Under the pieces are notes generated by a model. The model was not told where the DNA came from. It saw only the letters and a list, made by a program, of their open reading frames with translations, and ran no database searches. Made by a program: the position numbers and the translations under genes. Below are positions 12,301 to 25,000 of a DNA stretch of 64,000 nucleotides, one piece after another. The DNA is from Cheilinus undulatus (Eukaryota > Chordata > Actinopteri > Labriformes > Labridae), in the NCBI RefSeq assembly GCF_018320785.1, contig NC_054865.1:32612398-32676397 (forward strand). The letters run 5' to 3'. Numbering within the stretch: the stretch's first letter is position 1; each line of letters starts with the position of its first letter.

Positions 12301-14620
12301 TATTAGCATACAGTGAGATCTTTAAAAAAGGGGTCTTCACAAGGACAGTATATCTATATACTTTCAGATCACTGCCTGTTGACAGAGAAATGCCTCTTCG
12401 GGCTGGCTTCACCAAGTTTCTCTGCTCGTGAGTGCCCTCAAGGAGTCACTGATATTTGTGTGAAGCAGGTTTATTCCATGAACAAGTACCTCTATGGCTT
12501 CCAAATACACTTTGAAAGTAACTATCGACTAAAATGCAAAGTGGCCAAATGTCAACACCATGTTAGATTTCTGGAAAACTTGATCTTCATTTTGAAGGGA
12601 AATTCAGGTCCCTATTTGTTCTTGTTGATTAACATTTACTTCTTTAGATGTGAAACCAAAGAAGACGGTTTGGAGGTCTGCTTGCATGTTTCTATATTGC
12701 ACATTTTCTGTATATGTTTCTCTGTCATATTTTAAATGAAGGTGCATTATGGAAAAAAAAATCATGCTTGATTAATCTCAAACCTCTCATTCAGCGTTTA
12801 TGGTTAAGATAACTGAAAAATGGTGTGCCATCAAGCCCCACTCAAGCAAATAACTCAACCTAATTGGATCACACAACACATACCCCCAAAAATCCAGCAT
12901 CTTTTGCCAAAAACTGTCTCTCCTGGGTTTTAGGGTGGACATTTTATTTCTTGGAGTTGGCTTTTGGTCTGCAGATTAAGGTCCCTGCATTTACAGCCTG
13001 CCCTTGAGCCTCCTTTTGGTCCTCGTCTAGTGGGAGAGCAGCGTTCTCTCTTCTTCTCTGCTCTTACATAGATAGCGTACACATGGATCGATTAAGATAA
13101 GAAGCAGACCAAAACACGTTTGCAATTATCTTCAATCCCTGCAGTGCCTCACATCTGGTCCTCCCCTTGGAGAGCACACATACCAACAAAAGTCTGCAGA
13201 CCAGAAGTGCAGAAAGAAAAGCAGGTCAGGGAGTTTCTATTGTAGCAAACTTCCATTTAAACAAACTGTGTGAACTTATCACAGTGCAAATTATTGTGGG
13301 TTGTTGCATGGAAAACATCCGTCCAGGTCATGAAAAGTTGTCCTTTCTTGATCCTAAACTGAAAGTAGCTGGACAGGAGGAGACGGTACATGCAGTACTG
13401 GTGGCAGTGGGTTCAGTACAGCCTGCCTGTCTGTCTGTTTTTCTGTCTGTCTGCTTAGAGTCATGTTCTGCAGGTTGTGGTGTGAGTGAGCAGAGGAAGA
13501 GCAGAGAGACAGGCCTGGCTGGAGATCATTAGAGCTTGTTAGTATCCCCGTTGCCTGGGGCTGGCAAGGGGCCTCAGTTTGGGGAACCTCCCCTCTGATC
13601 CTACTGAGAGGGAAGCAGCATGTAAAGGGGGGGGGGGGGCCAGGGACAGGGGAAGGTTGAAGGGGAGAGCAATGCGGGTCTTCACCACTTACAGTACAAC
13701 AAACCCCGGAGACGTCCCAGCAGATCTGCAGGTCTGACTTTCATCTCCCACACCCTCAAGGCCATTAGGCAGTTTAGCCGGGAAACGGCTGCTAAAATAT
13801 ACATCTGTCTCAGTGTCAGCACATACCAGTTCTCCTCCGTCTGCCTGCCGCCGCCAGTCGATTCAATATTCAAATCATCTGTCTCCGTAAGCGTTTGATG
13901 TCAGCTCTTAACGAGCTCTGTCTCTAACACTGACAGGCCCGTGGACAGAGTTGCTGTTTACTGTCAGGGATGGAAAACGCTGCCTTCCATTGTTTCGTCA
14001 TACATCGATAAGATCCAATGAGAATACTTTGTTTGAATAAGTGCTTAAAGGAGCTCCGTGCAATTTTCAACTCAGCAAGTCTGTTTCATTCTCTCAGCAA
14101 TCCTGATGACACTTTTGCAAAAAACAGGTTAATGTCAGAACCAAAGGGTTACTGGTGCATGCAATGGTTGATGAAAATCAAGTGGAAGCTCCTAGATTAT
14201 ACCATAATCTAAATGTTCTGATGTTGGGGAAAAATTCATGTTGGCAGATGCTGGGTTCATGTAATTGCATGTATGTGTTGCAGGTAAAGTAGAAACTATT
14301 AACAACACCCTGGCTGGGAAATGTCAAACAAAGTAAATATCCAAAAACACTGAAAAGGGGAAAAACATGACCACACTAATGGAGAAGAGGAACACAAATG
14401 CTAAAAGATTAAAATAAAAGAAATGGCCTAAAACGTCAATGAAATTGGAAATTAGCAGACTGTCACCACACATTTGACGGGCGTTCATGTGCAAGAAATT
14501 ATGAAAATTAGTAAGTATTTATGATCTGTGGTACCTGATTTTAGAAAAAATAAAGGTTTTCATAAAAAAAAGTTCTATCCTATGTAAGATACTGTGCTTC
14601 TTTATAACACACAATTACAT
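9400..14620. other. Non-coding sequence; one GC-richer block
   Basis: No exon with splice support was found. The longest open frame here (12313-12735, + strand, 140 residues) has no recognisable domain and is judged a chance frame. A G13 run sits at 13627-13639. The block about 13540-13960 is richer in GC and looks single-copy; it may be conserved regulatory DNA, which only alignment could show. Confidence 0.45.
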
Positions 14621-14628
14621 TTAAACAG

Positions 14629-15968
14629 AGCGCAAAAAATAAGGACATTTGTGTTGAGCAGATTATTTCTTTGTTGTAACAATACTTTTTGGCAAAAAAT
14701 CTTATACAGCTGGAAAGCCTTTTTATTTCCCTATCAAATGGTGTCACATTTGTATGGAATCAATTTGTCGGATGAGCAGCAGAGCTTAAAAATTTGCCAA
14801 ATCTTCCCATTCCATTATTTTTCTGTTGCTACTGACTCTTGTTTGACATCTATGAAGACGTTTCCTCACCCTGTCAGCACCTAGAAACCGTACGCCATCT
14901 TCTTCAGATTTGCGGCAAAATGTGGCCAAACTGCTCTCTGCCCAGACAATCCTGAACAGACTTCGTGCTGCCAATCTCCGGTCTCATAGAGCTGCCAGGA
15001 GGCCTGCCATGACTTCCCTTCACCGCCAAGCCCTTTGCACCGGCAACATCTGCACTGGAACCTGAATGTGTGAAGGAACTTTATGTTCAGGGATGAGTCC
15101 AGATTCTGCCAATGGCAATTGGATTGTAGGGTCAAAGTGTGGAGCAGGCGCTGAGAAAGCTAGTCTGATTGCTGCATCGATGTGATGGTGTGGGACAACA
15201 TCTCCCTCACTGGAAAAACAAGGTTTGTCATCATTGGAGGCAATCTCAATGCAGAAAGATATTAAGATGAGATTCTGCAACAGTGGCAATCCCATATCTC
15301 CACAGTCTGGTACCGAACTCTATTCTCCAACATGACAACAGTCACCCTCACACAGCGGGATTTATTGGAGACAACCTCCAGGATTTGGGAGTGGAGAGGA
15401 TTGAATGGCCTGCCAGCAGTCCTGACCTTAACCCCACTGAACACTTGTGGGATCAGCTTGGGCGTGCTGTTTGTGCCAGAGTGATCAACACAACCACACT
15501 TGCGACAAATGCTGGTTGAAGAGTGGGATGCCATCCCACAAGTGTGTGTATCCAGGCTGGTGACCAACATGAGGAGGAGGAGGAGGAGCCAGGCTGTTGT
15601 GGCTATGAATGGTTCTTCCACAAGCTACTGAAGCTCCTGTTTGTTGAATGAATAAATTGTTAAATTGCCAATATGTCTTGTTTTTCAAACTTCAATCATC
15701 CAATCCACCAAATATCCAACAAGAGTCAATGTCAAAATAAGCTGTTTGGCAATGGCAGAGAAGATTTAGCAGATTCTTCATGGGCACAACCCACATACTC
15801 AGCTCTGCTGCTCATCCCACAAATGCATGATCCTTACAAATATGGCACCATTAAAAGGTTAAATAAATAGATTTCCAGCTTTATAAGATTTACTGCCAAA
15901 AAGCATTGTTACAACAAAGAAATAATCTACCAAACACAAATTTCCTTATTTACTTATTTTTTGTGCTA
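14629..15968 (+). mobile_element. Tc1-like transposon with long inverted terminal repeats
   Basis: Left end about 14629-14860 and right end about 15690-15968 are inverted copies of roughly 230-280 bp. Shared landmarks are 'gcaaaaaataag', 'agattatttctttgttgtaacaat', 'gctttttggca' and 'gatgagcagcagagct'. Between them lies a decayed Tc1-type transposase on the + strand. Length (~1.34 kb) is close to that of a complete Tc1 element. Confidence 0.88.
14885..15640 (+). pseudogene. Tc1-type DDE transposase, broken
   Basis: Pieces of the transposase are readable in changing frames: FSDESRFCQW-like sequence around 15088-15120, VMVW around 15185, and ending in SSPDLNPTEHLWDQLGR at about 15415-15470, the conserved third-acidic-residue region of Tc1 transposases. 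Several stops and frameshifts lie between these, including one after the WSRR-like text near 15150. It would have cut and pasted the surrounding transposon; it cannot make a full protein now. Confidence 0.85.
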
Positions 15969-15974
15969 GGTTTA

Positions 15975-16800
15975 TTTAACTTTGAACTTGTTTAATAGGA
16001 AGGCCGTACTGTTTTCCTTCAAGGTACTCATTGCATAACACTGTTTTGCTTTCTTAAACTGTCTCTCTCCTGCACAGTTTCCTCCTTCTCATGTCATGTG
16101 TCATTTCTGATCATGTTACTGTCATGCGAGGGGATAGTTCACGAGGCTTCAGCATGTATGTGTGTGCATGTGTTCATATTTGGGTATGCGTGCAAATCCG
16201 CTCATTCGTTGGAATTCCTATGTATACGACTCGCGTTCCTTTAAACTCTGACATTCAACATGCAACCCCCCCACTGCTCTGCTTTCTTACACTACATGAC
16301 CTTTGACCAATGTGGATGTGAACCTTTAAAACCTGTCATTTTCCACAGAAGCTGTCAGCAGGGGTCCTATCTGCACCTTTTACTTAACAACTGACAGTGG
16401 AGGCCTTCATCATTGTGCATACTGCTGTAGCTATATATGGTAGCATAAACTGTCATGATCACTTTTATTTAAACAGCTGTCTCATAACACGTTTTATGGG
16501 CCATTATGTGATCATGGTTCTATAGTTCCTAAGATTTTTATTTTCTAATTTTTTCTATCGATTTTTTTCCTCTGTTACTCACTGTAGGAAACTATAGAAT
16601 CAGAAGTTTGAGTTATGGTGTTTTTTTCTTAGTAATTAGTGTAATTATTGAATTAAAAGCAGCTAATTAAATTGGTTAACAGACATAAATTTGTATCAAA
16701 TAGAGTAAAAATATTGTGGGGCCCATGCTTCTCCCTTCAAAAATGTCCAAATGGTATAGTCCACCCGTTGTGCTGGAGAACAGAGTCTGGAGGAGAGGAG
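15975..16800. other. AT-rich non-coding sequence, nothing recognised
   Basis: No exon, RNA gene or nameable repeat is seen. Confidence 0.45.
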
Positions 16801-16914
16801 AATGATGACAGGAGTGGCGTAGCCTAAACAGTTTAGATCGGGGCAAAAAAAGAAAGAGAAAGGAGGCAGAACAAGGGGGAACAACTCTTTGACAAGTTCT
16901 TTTCAAAGAACGGT

Positions 16915-17200
16915 GAGTGCACGTGAGTAAAGAAAGCAGGGACAAAGAGCAAGATGATGATAGTGGAGGAGAAAAAGCAGAGACAGAGAGAAGGAGCGTT
17001 TTAGGAGAAGAAAGCAGGGATAGAGAGTAAGATGAGAACATTTGAGGAGAAGAAAGCAGGGATAGAGAGCAAGATGAGAACATTTGAGGAGAAGACAGCA
17101 GGGATAGAGAGCAAGATGAGGATGATGGAGGAGGATAAAGCAGGGACAGATGGCAAGAAGAAGAGGATGTTGGAGGAGAGGAAAGCAGAAAAAATGAAGG
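16915..17200 (+). repeat. 42-bp coding-like minisatellite
   Basis: About six to seven imperfect units are based on 'aaagcagggatagagag' plus 'caagatgagaacatttgaggagaag'. In one + frame (from 17032) the unit reads as a 14-residue repeat close to KMRTFEEKKAGIES, giving a charged, helix-prone protein of 105 residues to 17349. The repeat is strongly purine-biased on the + strand. Whether this part was ever translated is unknown. Confidence 0.75.
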
Positions 17201-17210
17201 TCTGTCTTAG

Positions 17211-17468
17211 GGTTATAAAGAGGAGGAGAGGAGAGAAGATGAAGGTGAAGAAGGTGAGGGCAATGCAGATGAATTTCTGCCAGTCGACCCAGGATCATGT
17301 CCAGAGAAGCTCACCTATGAGGAAAGACAGTTGTTGCAGACTGACATAAAGATACAGACATACAAAAAATGGCTCCAAAAGACAACAAAGGCAAGACATT
17401 TCCAAATTGCCTTCAATATTCAAAGTCAGCCAATGGGCATGACAACACAAGAAGAGATTGGCTCATAA
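17211..17468 (+). pseudogene. N-terminal fragment of a hAT/ZMYM-like transposase
   Basis: An 85-codon open stretch without a start codon begins after a stop at 17208-17210 and ends at TAA 17466-17468. It opens with an acidic Glu/Gly run, then DEFLPVDPGSCPEKLTYEE, then QTYKKWLQKTTKARHFQ. The 'PVDPGxxPxKL' text resembles the region before the TTF-type zinc finger in domesticated or transposon hAT proteins of the ZMYM1 type. The catalytic domain is absent. Family assignment is from memory and moderate. Confidence 0.45.
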
Positions 17469-17824
17469 TGGGAGTGTAGAGTTTCTGTACTTGATCCCAT
17501 GCTCTCTGGTTATTCATGAGGTATCAAAGCAGCCCAAAAGAGCACTAAACAGCAAGGATGAACTGAAGGTAGCAAAACTCATATGACAAAAATCCCCAAA
17601 AAGTGTGCTACTTGAAATGGAAATGCCAAATAATACAAGTAAATTTAATCCAACCAAAGTAAAAATATTAATCCTTATAGGCAAATTATAGGCAAAGCAT
17701 ACATTAAAATGCACAGATATTCATAAACAAGAGGAACTTTTTTTTTGTTTGGCTGGTTGGCTAATGGGGCCCTGTGTAATTTTCTTTCTGGGGGCCTAAA
17801 ATCCCTGGCTACACCCCTGGTTGA

Positions 17825-19530
17825 GCTGCCTGTATGAACACAAACAGCCACTTATTTTCACCCTGACAAATCCTCCAACCACACTTTGTCCCTTTACACC
17901 TTCTCCTCTTCCTGGATGCCATGGATGTCGCCTCCTCTTCAGGACTGCTCCTCTGAGGAGAAGTACATCTCACCCCCCGGCAGGATCTTTGTGTCTCTCC
18001 GTGGGTCTCCCCCGAGCAAAAAGAGCAGATTAAAACAAACAGGACTTTAATCAGTGGGCCCCTCTTCCTTCTGCTCAGCTGCCGACAGAAGGAGCCCTCT
18101 CCAGGAAGGCTGCCTCAAATCAAAGCTTCCTGCTCGCCACTTGCTGCTTCACCGATCCGTATCACAACAACAAAACCAGCAGAAACAATTATTTATTCCT
18201 TTTGATGTGGGTTTTGAAGTTACCCCACCTCTTCCACTATGCCACCCCCCCGTTCCTTCCACAACCTCCGCACCCTCCTTCCTCCTCCCCCCCTCTTCCT
18301 CGCCCAGCCCCTCCAGCTTTCTGTATCTTTTACTCCCAAGGAAACAAGGTCATGCCAGCTTCTCCGTAAAGGAGGCTGCTTTGAAGGAAGAGCAGCTCCA
18401 GACTCAACAGCTTTTACTGTTGAGTCTTTCATTTTACACTGAGGAAAGTGTGTTGTTGGAGAAAAATCTTTATTCACACACATCCCCCCACCCTGCTGAG
18501 TGTGTCAGGTTGAAAATGTCACTTTAACAGTGTAATGTGCAGCACATTACTCTTGATTACATTGAATTTGTACTGTTCTAGGACATAATGTGATTATCCA
18601 AATTTGACAATTTTTCCCTCAAAATATAAAAAAATCAAATAAACATCAAAGGAAATTGGGAATATTTTTGACGTATTTAAAGAAATGTTCACACGCAGAA
18701 AATATAGTTTACAAAAACATTATGATAGCATATTGAATGTGCAAATTCTGGTTAACCTTTTCATCAATTCTGTGATGAAAAATCTGCAAAAAAGGTCTGA
18801 AATATGCGAGAGCTGCTTTCTAAAGCTGTCTGTTAACACTATGGCCTCATCAAAAGACATGCAGATGAGAATTATCCTTTTATCATCCGATGAAAGTTTT
18901 GATCTCTAAATTCATTTAATTGGGTGGAGGTCTTTTATTTCATTTTTAGTGTGCCAGGCTGACTTTTACTGGTCACACATCATACTCTCAGCAACCATGA
19001 ACTGGGCTGATTTAAAGTCATTTCAGTCATTCTGGATGCTCTTTCCCATGCTTTTTTTTCACAGCTGGGTGGTTCCTTAGATTTTACCACTTTTTAATGA
19101 GTTGAGAGATTCTGGTCTAAAACTGGAGGGAAACTGCCAAGACCTCCACAGATAGTGAATTAAACTGAACAGGCTTCATAAATTTTAAAATTAATCACAG
19201 GGTTCACAGCTCTCTGTCTTAATTTTTCCACACATCTTTTATCACTCTTTAAATTAAGCCGGCGCTCTGAAGCTTTTTCATCTCAAAGGTTTGTTAGATG
19301 AGAATCAAGTCAAACCAACACTTTGACTTTAAAAAGAAAAATAATATTGTACTATTTGTGCAAATCACTTTAAAAAGTCCAGCTTATCATTGTATTTTTG
19401 TATAAAGTGATTCAGTAAGACAGTCAGTGTGTTCATGTTAGAAGAAGTTAAATTACTGGGTTAGTCTGACAAAAATGTAAACAAGTTAATCCAGCTAAAA
19501 TCCTGCTAAATCGAATCCCTTAAAGTTGGA
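17825..19530. other. Non-coding sequence; pyrimidine-rich block
   Basis: The open frame at 18054-18527 (+, 157 residues) is rich in Ser, Pro and Leu because the DNA at 18230-18330 is nearly pure C/T. It has no start context, splice support or domain, so it is not called a gene. Confidence 0.45.
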
Positions 19531-19534
19531 ATAA

Positions 19535-19670
19535 CACACCCATCTCCTCACAGGATCTCTGCTCAGACAGATTCTTGGTCACTTCTCTAACTAAGGCCCT
19601 TCTCCCTTGATTGCTCAGTTTTAACAGGTGGCCTCTTGGAAGAGTCCTGCACTCTAAAATGGTATTTGAA
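19535..19670 (-). mobile_element. Tc1-like transposase fragment
   Basis: On the - strand a short piece reads KLSNQGRRALVREVTKN, a stretch typical of the linker and second DNA-binding helix region of fish Tc1 transposases. It ends before the catalytic domain and lacks terminal repeats. Confidence 0.8.
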
Positions 19671-19679
19671 TGTTTGTTG

Positions 19680-20695
19680 AAGTAATAATATAGTCTTTTT
19701 TTTATTATTTTGTGCTTGAGTGGCAGTAGTGTATTTTTGTGAGTCATTTTGACTTGAAATTGGGAACTGTTTCTTTAACTTTGAACTACATATGCTCAGG
19801 TAAAGCACATCAAGTTTGCTTTGGTAACTGCCTAATCTGCAGTTTTACCAAAATGCCTTTGGGCATTAGACACCTTTGCATCATAAGTGAAGTTATGGTA
19901 TTTTTATGGTATTTTGGAACGGTATTTTTTCACCTTTCAACATACAACCAGTTAGCTGAATGCTAACTGTTAGCACAGTCAAGAGAATGATGGTTCATAA
20001 CTAGTTGAGAGTGGACAGATCCCCCACCCTATTTGAGGCAGACATTTTCCTATTAATAGATTGATTCTCCGGTTGTACATTCATGCTGGGATATGGACAG
20101 TTATCCATTCAAATTTCTTTGTCAAGCTTTAACTCCAGTCAGACTTTGCATGCTGACTGAGGATCATCAAACGCTCCAAATTCAAAAATCAAAAATCTAC
20201 TTTTACCTTTTTGGGTGTTTACAATCAAACTGTTGTTTGCCACACTTAGAAAAGGGCATTGTGTGATTAAGAAAACACCAGTTGGCCATCAGTTCAGTGT
20301 TGACAAAGGAGGAAAACTTGGGACTTTTTGGACTCCCAACAGGGGAATTAGCTGCACCAAAGGCAGAAAAGCTCTAGCTTCTAACTTAAATCAATAATCT
20401 GTGAGATGAAGCAACTATGATGGGTGTTTAGGACTTTATTGAACAGAATCAACTCAAAACTGATACTTCTATGACCAATAAGAGAAAAGTAAACCATCAG
20501 CAATATGATTATGTATATAATTTTTTTTTTTTTTTTGGGGGGGGGGGGGTTGTTGTTGTTTTTATTTTACAGTGTGGTGCACATGCTCCCATCCCAAATT
20601 TTTTTAGAACAAGTTGTAGGAATTTAGTTCCTAATTCAAGAGTTTATCAGTTTTTAAAAATCTCTTCTCCGTGTTATATCCAGTTTTTTATCAGT
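19680..20695. other. Non-coding sequence with a T16-G13 run
   Basis: No exon is seen. Homopolymers T16 (20521-20536) and G13 (20537-20549) abut, followed by a short TGT repeat. Confidence 0.45.
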
Positions 20696-20699
20696 GGAA

Positions 20700-22030
20700 A
20701 ATTCTTGCAGATTACTGTGGATCCTCCAAGGGCTGGAAAAACTCGTCCAGTGGGCTCGGATGGGCTTCAAGCAAGCTTAGTCCAGGTCACTAGTGTTGAA
20801 GAAGGGCAAGATCACGGACGAGGTTCCATTTCAACATCAAAGGGTCACTGATTCCAACAGTTTCAGCAATGCCGGTGAAGAGCTTGGGCTAGGTGTTAGA
20901 CAGCAGCCTCAGGGACTTCTCTTCAGTGCAGTCCACCTACCGGGAAGTGGACAATTGGTTAAGATCAGTCGACAGATCCGGCCTCCCAGGCAAGTTTAAA
21001 GCGTGGATTTACCAGCATGGTATTTTGCCAAGGATACTCTGGCCACTGCTTGTCTATGAGGTCCCCATTTCCACCTTGGATCTTGGAGAGGAAGGTGAGC
21101 GCTTGTCTCAGGAGACACCTGGGGTTGCCTAGAAGCCTCAGCAGCATCACACTCTATGGGATCACCACAAAGCTCCTGTTGCCCCTGAAGTATTTGGAAA
21201 AAGAGTTCAAGGTTACATGGACACAAGAGGTGCTGATGTATAGAGACTCGAGTGACCCAAAGGTGGCCCTGGCAGGAGTGGAGGTGAGAACAGGCAGGAA
21301 GTGGAGTGCCCAGTCTGCAGTGCTAGATGCAGAGTTATGACATAGAGCGGGCTTTGGATTGGTCCCAACACCACCTCGGCACAAAGAGAGCAAGGAAAAG
21401 GAGAAGCAGAGGCAGATCCAGGAGGAGGTGAGGGCTGCAGTGGAGGAAGGAAGGATGAGCAGAGCGGATGGTCTGAGGCAGCAAGGGGCCTGGCGACGGC
21501 CTGGGACTGGCAGCTCTCAGAGGATCAGGAGAAACAGCTGAAATTCGCCCAGCACGTTGTCAGCACCAACCCAAGGCCAGATATCGTCCTGGTCTTAGAG
21601 AGCACCAAGAACATCATCATCATGGAGCTGACGTTGCCGTGGGAAGACTGCTTGGGAGAAGCACATGAGAGAAAGATGACCAAATACGACCATCTGGTCA
21701 TCAGCTGTCGAGATCAGGGCTGGAAGGCGAGATGTGTGCCCGTTGAAGTAGGCTGCAGAGGATTTGTGGGGCACTCACTCCACAAAGCCCTCAGTGCACT
21801 CTGCATTACAGGAGGAGCAAGGACCAGAGCCATCAAGAACATCACCGAAGCAGCTGAGAAAGGCTCGAGATCCAGACAGGAGATCCATGGGGACAGGCGA
21901 ATGCCACCTGAACACAAGCTGCAGTCTTGTCAACCACGGCTGGGTCGCCTGGGTGAGGGTGTCTGATGTTGCGAGACCCGGAACACCCTATGACCCCAGG
22001 AAACATCACTGATGATGTGTTCAGGTGCAT
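20700..22030 (+). mobile_element. Non-LTR retrotransposon relic, restriction-like-endonuclease type
   Basis: Fragments of one retroelement protein run along the + strand in shifting frames. First comes the end of a reverse transcriptase and thumb with GLPGKFKAWIYQHGILPR and LLVYEVPIST (20970-21080). Next is LGLPRSLSSITLYGI (about 21115-21170), then SDPKVALAGVEVRTGRKW (about 21250-21305). A C-terminal piece follows with NPRPDIVLVLEST and MELTLPWED (21565-21650) and EVGCRGFVGHS (about 21745-21775). The PD...E-L-T-PWE pattern resembles the PD-(D/E)XK endonuclease that follows the RT in R2/NeSL/HERO-type elements. Stops and a sizeable deletion between the two halves make it dead. The superfamily call is inference; relatedness to a multi-copy fish retroelement is well supported by the text. 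Confidence 0.7.
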
Positions 22031-25000
22031 CAGAAGATGTATTCAAGAGCTGTATATTGTCTTATTTTAAGCACATTTTATACAACGTCTGAACTTTTGT
22101 GGACTTGTGGTGTGTAAAATGATGTGATGCAGAGTGAATTTCTCAGAAATGTTTCTGTTGTTATGTTTCAATTGTAGAGTCCCAGCTTTATAGTAGTGGT
22201 AACCCTGAACCCACAGGATAGTGACCAGACTGACTGTAAAGGTCCTCTGTGTAAATGAGGTCTCTAAATGGTGATATTGAGCTTGTTAAACATTTCATTT
22301 TCTGTTTTACGAGTCTTTTTCATTTGCCTTTTTGTCCACTTTTTTCTTGTTTCATTTCAGATGTCCTTTAATTAAAGTCAGCTAATTACCGACTGTTGAA
22401 GGACTTCTGAATCCCCAGCTGGGCGTGGGAAGGAAAGGAATCTGGCAGAGCTAAAAGTGAAACAGCAGCTGACACCCAGACATTTTACACTGTTATAACA
22501 CAAAACCAGATCTTTATGGACTCAAACGTCATATGCAGAGGCTTCAGGCTGCTGCTGGTTTAGTGAAATATTTCTATATTATCTAAATATGATCTAAGAG
22601 CACAACTTTATTTCTTTTTTTATGTAAGTTTACTTTAATAGTATCAATATTAAACAGTTTTAAACAAAAGAGGTGATGTAGATGGTGAAGATGGCTAATC
22701 TACAGTAACTGAGGACATAAACTCCTGTTATCATTGCTGAAAAAGTCTGAAAAAGGCATGTTTGGGCCAAAAATTGAGGCTGCAATAAGGCGTAGATGTG
22801 GTGAGTAATTATGGCCAAGTGTACCGTCCAGGCAGGTGTAGGGTTGCCACTGGTCATGCTTTGGAAAATGCTGGTGGTCTCCAGGCGTATCACCAAGGGA
22901 GAAAAAGGGCCCTGTGATGAATCCTAAGCACACTACATGGATAAAACTTATGTACATGACTGTATTTATTTGGAATGCATTTTTTTATGTTGATTTTTCT
23001 GACAAGAGGACTTTTTTTATTTGTGAACTGCAGGGGTTCATCCTCTTTTGGTTAGAGGATGAATGGAAGTAAAGGAAAGCTGTAAGCAACAAAGATTCCA
23101 TTGAGAGAAGGGACTAATTTTAGATTTGGTAGCTGGTACCCATAATGGTACTTCACATATCTCTGTTAAAGATATCACTCTGGGACCTGAACAACACCTC
23201 ATTGTTGAAAAATTAAGCCAATGCAGAAGTGCATAAACATGCAGTTCCTTGAGTGCCCACTTGGGGCTTTCTCCAAAGTCATGAAAGGATCATACACACC
23301 CCATGTTTAAAAGCCCATTTTCACAGCAGAGATACCGAGGACAACTGCCTGTGGTAGTTATATGTCTCTGGGAGGAGTACTATCACAGGACAGTGAAAGT
23401 ACAGGGGTGGGTTAAGAAGGACTAGGGTGATTTTTGTGGTCATATATAAAATCAGCTGGTGCAAGATTTACAAGCTGGTTAAACTACTAACATCATCATT
23501 TTTCATAAAAATGGACCTGAAATCCTGATCAAATGCACTTTTAAAACTGTAATGAAGCCTCCTGCCACTAGTAGCTGTTGTAGCCTTAATTAATGCCTTC
23601 CTGTCAGAACTTTCTCCCAGCTCTTCACCAGACATAGATATGAGAAGCTAAGTGGCAGCCATACCGTGCATGTCATAGGAACAGCACGGTATGGCTGTTT
23701 TTTTAACTAGAAAATGGGAGTAAAGTTGCATAGGCTGTTGAAAGTTAAACTGGCATATAACTACTCAACTGAAGTGACAAGTAACCACATTTAGCATGAT
23801 ATTTTTCTGCAAAGAGGAACGAAGGCTGGCAGAGCTAAACGCTAATTTTAGCCCTGCTCTACACAGAATACCAGGCTCACATCACTGCGGACTGAATAAC
23901 CTTGTGATGAATTTGAGTATTCTCTGAGCATTTTGTCCTCTCAGGACAAGTTAGTAAAAGCAATTTGAGTGGCCGTTTAGCCAAATAGGTACATACGCAG
24001 ATGCCTGGTAACATCCTTGTTTTACACAGTCAGTGGATCAGATCCACTTCTAAACATTTTGTCCTTTTTCCTGTGATAAACATGTGATTAAAAACCCCTT
24101 GATTAAATTTCCACATCCATTCTAAGGTTGCAAGGCTTCCACTGGCTTCATAATCAGTATTAATTATCAGATCAATAATTCAAGCAGTTGTAATGAAAAT
24201 TTAAATAATCCTCCCGAATAGATATACAAATATAAGAAGCAGAAACATGTGAAGCATTTTACTGTAAGTGGAATTAGCACTGACAGTAAAAGTTAATCCA
24301 TATCTGCCTCTGAGTCATAATAATTTTAATAGCTATGTCACCATGGAAAATTTATGAACTGGTGCAAAGACATTCTGACAAATACAAGTCAGTGGAGCCT
24401 CTTAAACAATACTTGATTTTCCATTATTCAGCCTGTTAAAAATGTAAAACTTTGCTTTTCTACACATTTCTGTGATGTGGTTTCACACACTGAAAAGGAG
24501 AGCTAAAATAATGCTGTGTGTTACCTGAAAATAACAGCGATCACCTGCTTTGACAGGCCTGCACAGTCCACTGGTTTGTCAGAGAGAAAAAGGCAAATAA
24601 GTTGAGGTGGAGAGTGGTGAGGTTACCCTGAGAGCTGTTAACAAATCCCTCAGCTATGGAGCTAAGTGGGGTCTACAGACTATGAGTGATCTGTGCTTGC
24701 TCCACTGAACCTGTCCATATCATCCACAGCTCCAAGAAAACATGTGAACATCTCAAGGGACCCGTTAACTGTTCACATTTAAAATCACACTGTGCTAACA
24801 GGGCTGCTGAAAAGAGGGGGATTGAGGAAAAGGTTTTTAAAATGTCTGTCTAAAACAGAATTGGTTATTTAGGTCATTGTTGCTTACGTTAAAAAGCCCC
24901 TTTTTCATGATGTTTTACCCCATTTTGATGAAAATAATACAGGTGATGTAATATTATTTCAAACCAGAAAGACCACATGTTACCCTAACTGCAAGGCCCG

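Larger units (their letters stand above)
16808..17820 (+). mobile_element. hAT-like element relic
   Basis: The left end 'caggagtggcgtagcc' and the right end (reverse complement) 'caggggtgtagccagggatt' look like the 'caggggcgtagcca' termini of fish hAT-type elements. Inside are a 42-bp minisatellite and a short acidic reading frame. The flanking eight bases do not form a good target duplication, so the ends are approximate. Confidence 0.55.

Noticed and set aside
12313..12735. 140-residue + strand frame
   Set aside because: No domain, no splice context and an ordinary AT-rich setting; hydrophobic patches come from T-rich DNA. Likely a chance frame.
16676..17298. - strand Ser/Leu/His-rich frames across the minisatellite
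   Set aside because: They are antisense shadows of the purine-rich tandem repeat.
18054..18527. 157-residue + strand frame rich in Ser, Pro and Leu
   Set aside because: Openness is explained by a C/T-rich tract; a second overlapping frame on the other strand is open for the same reason.
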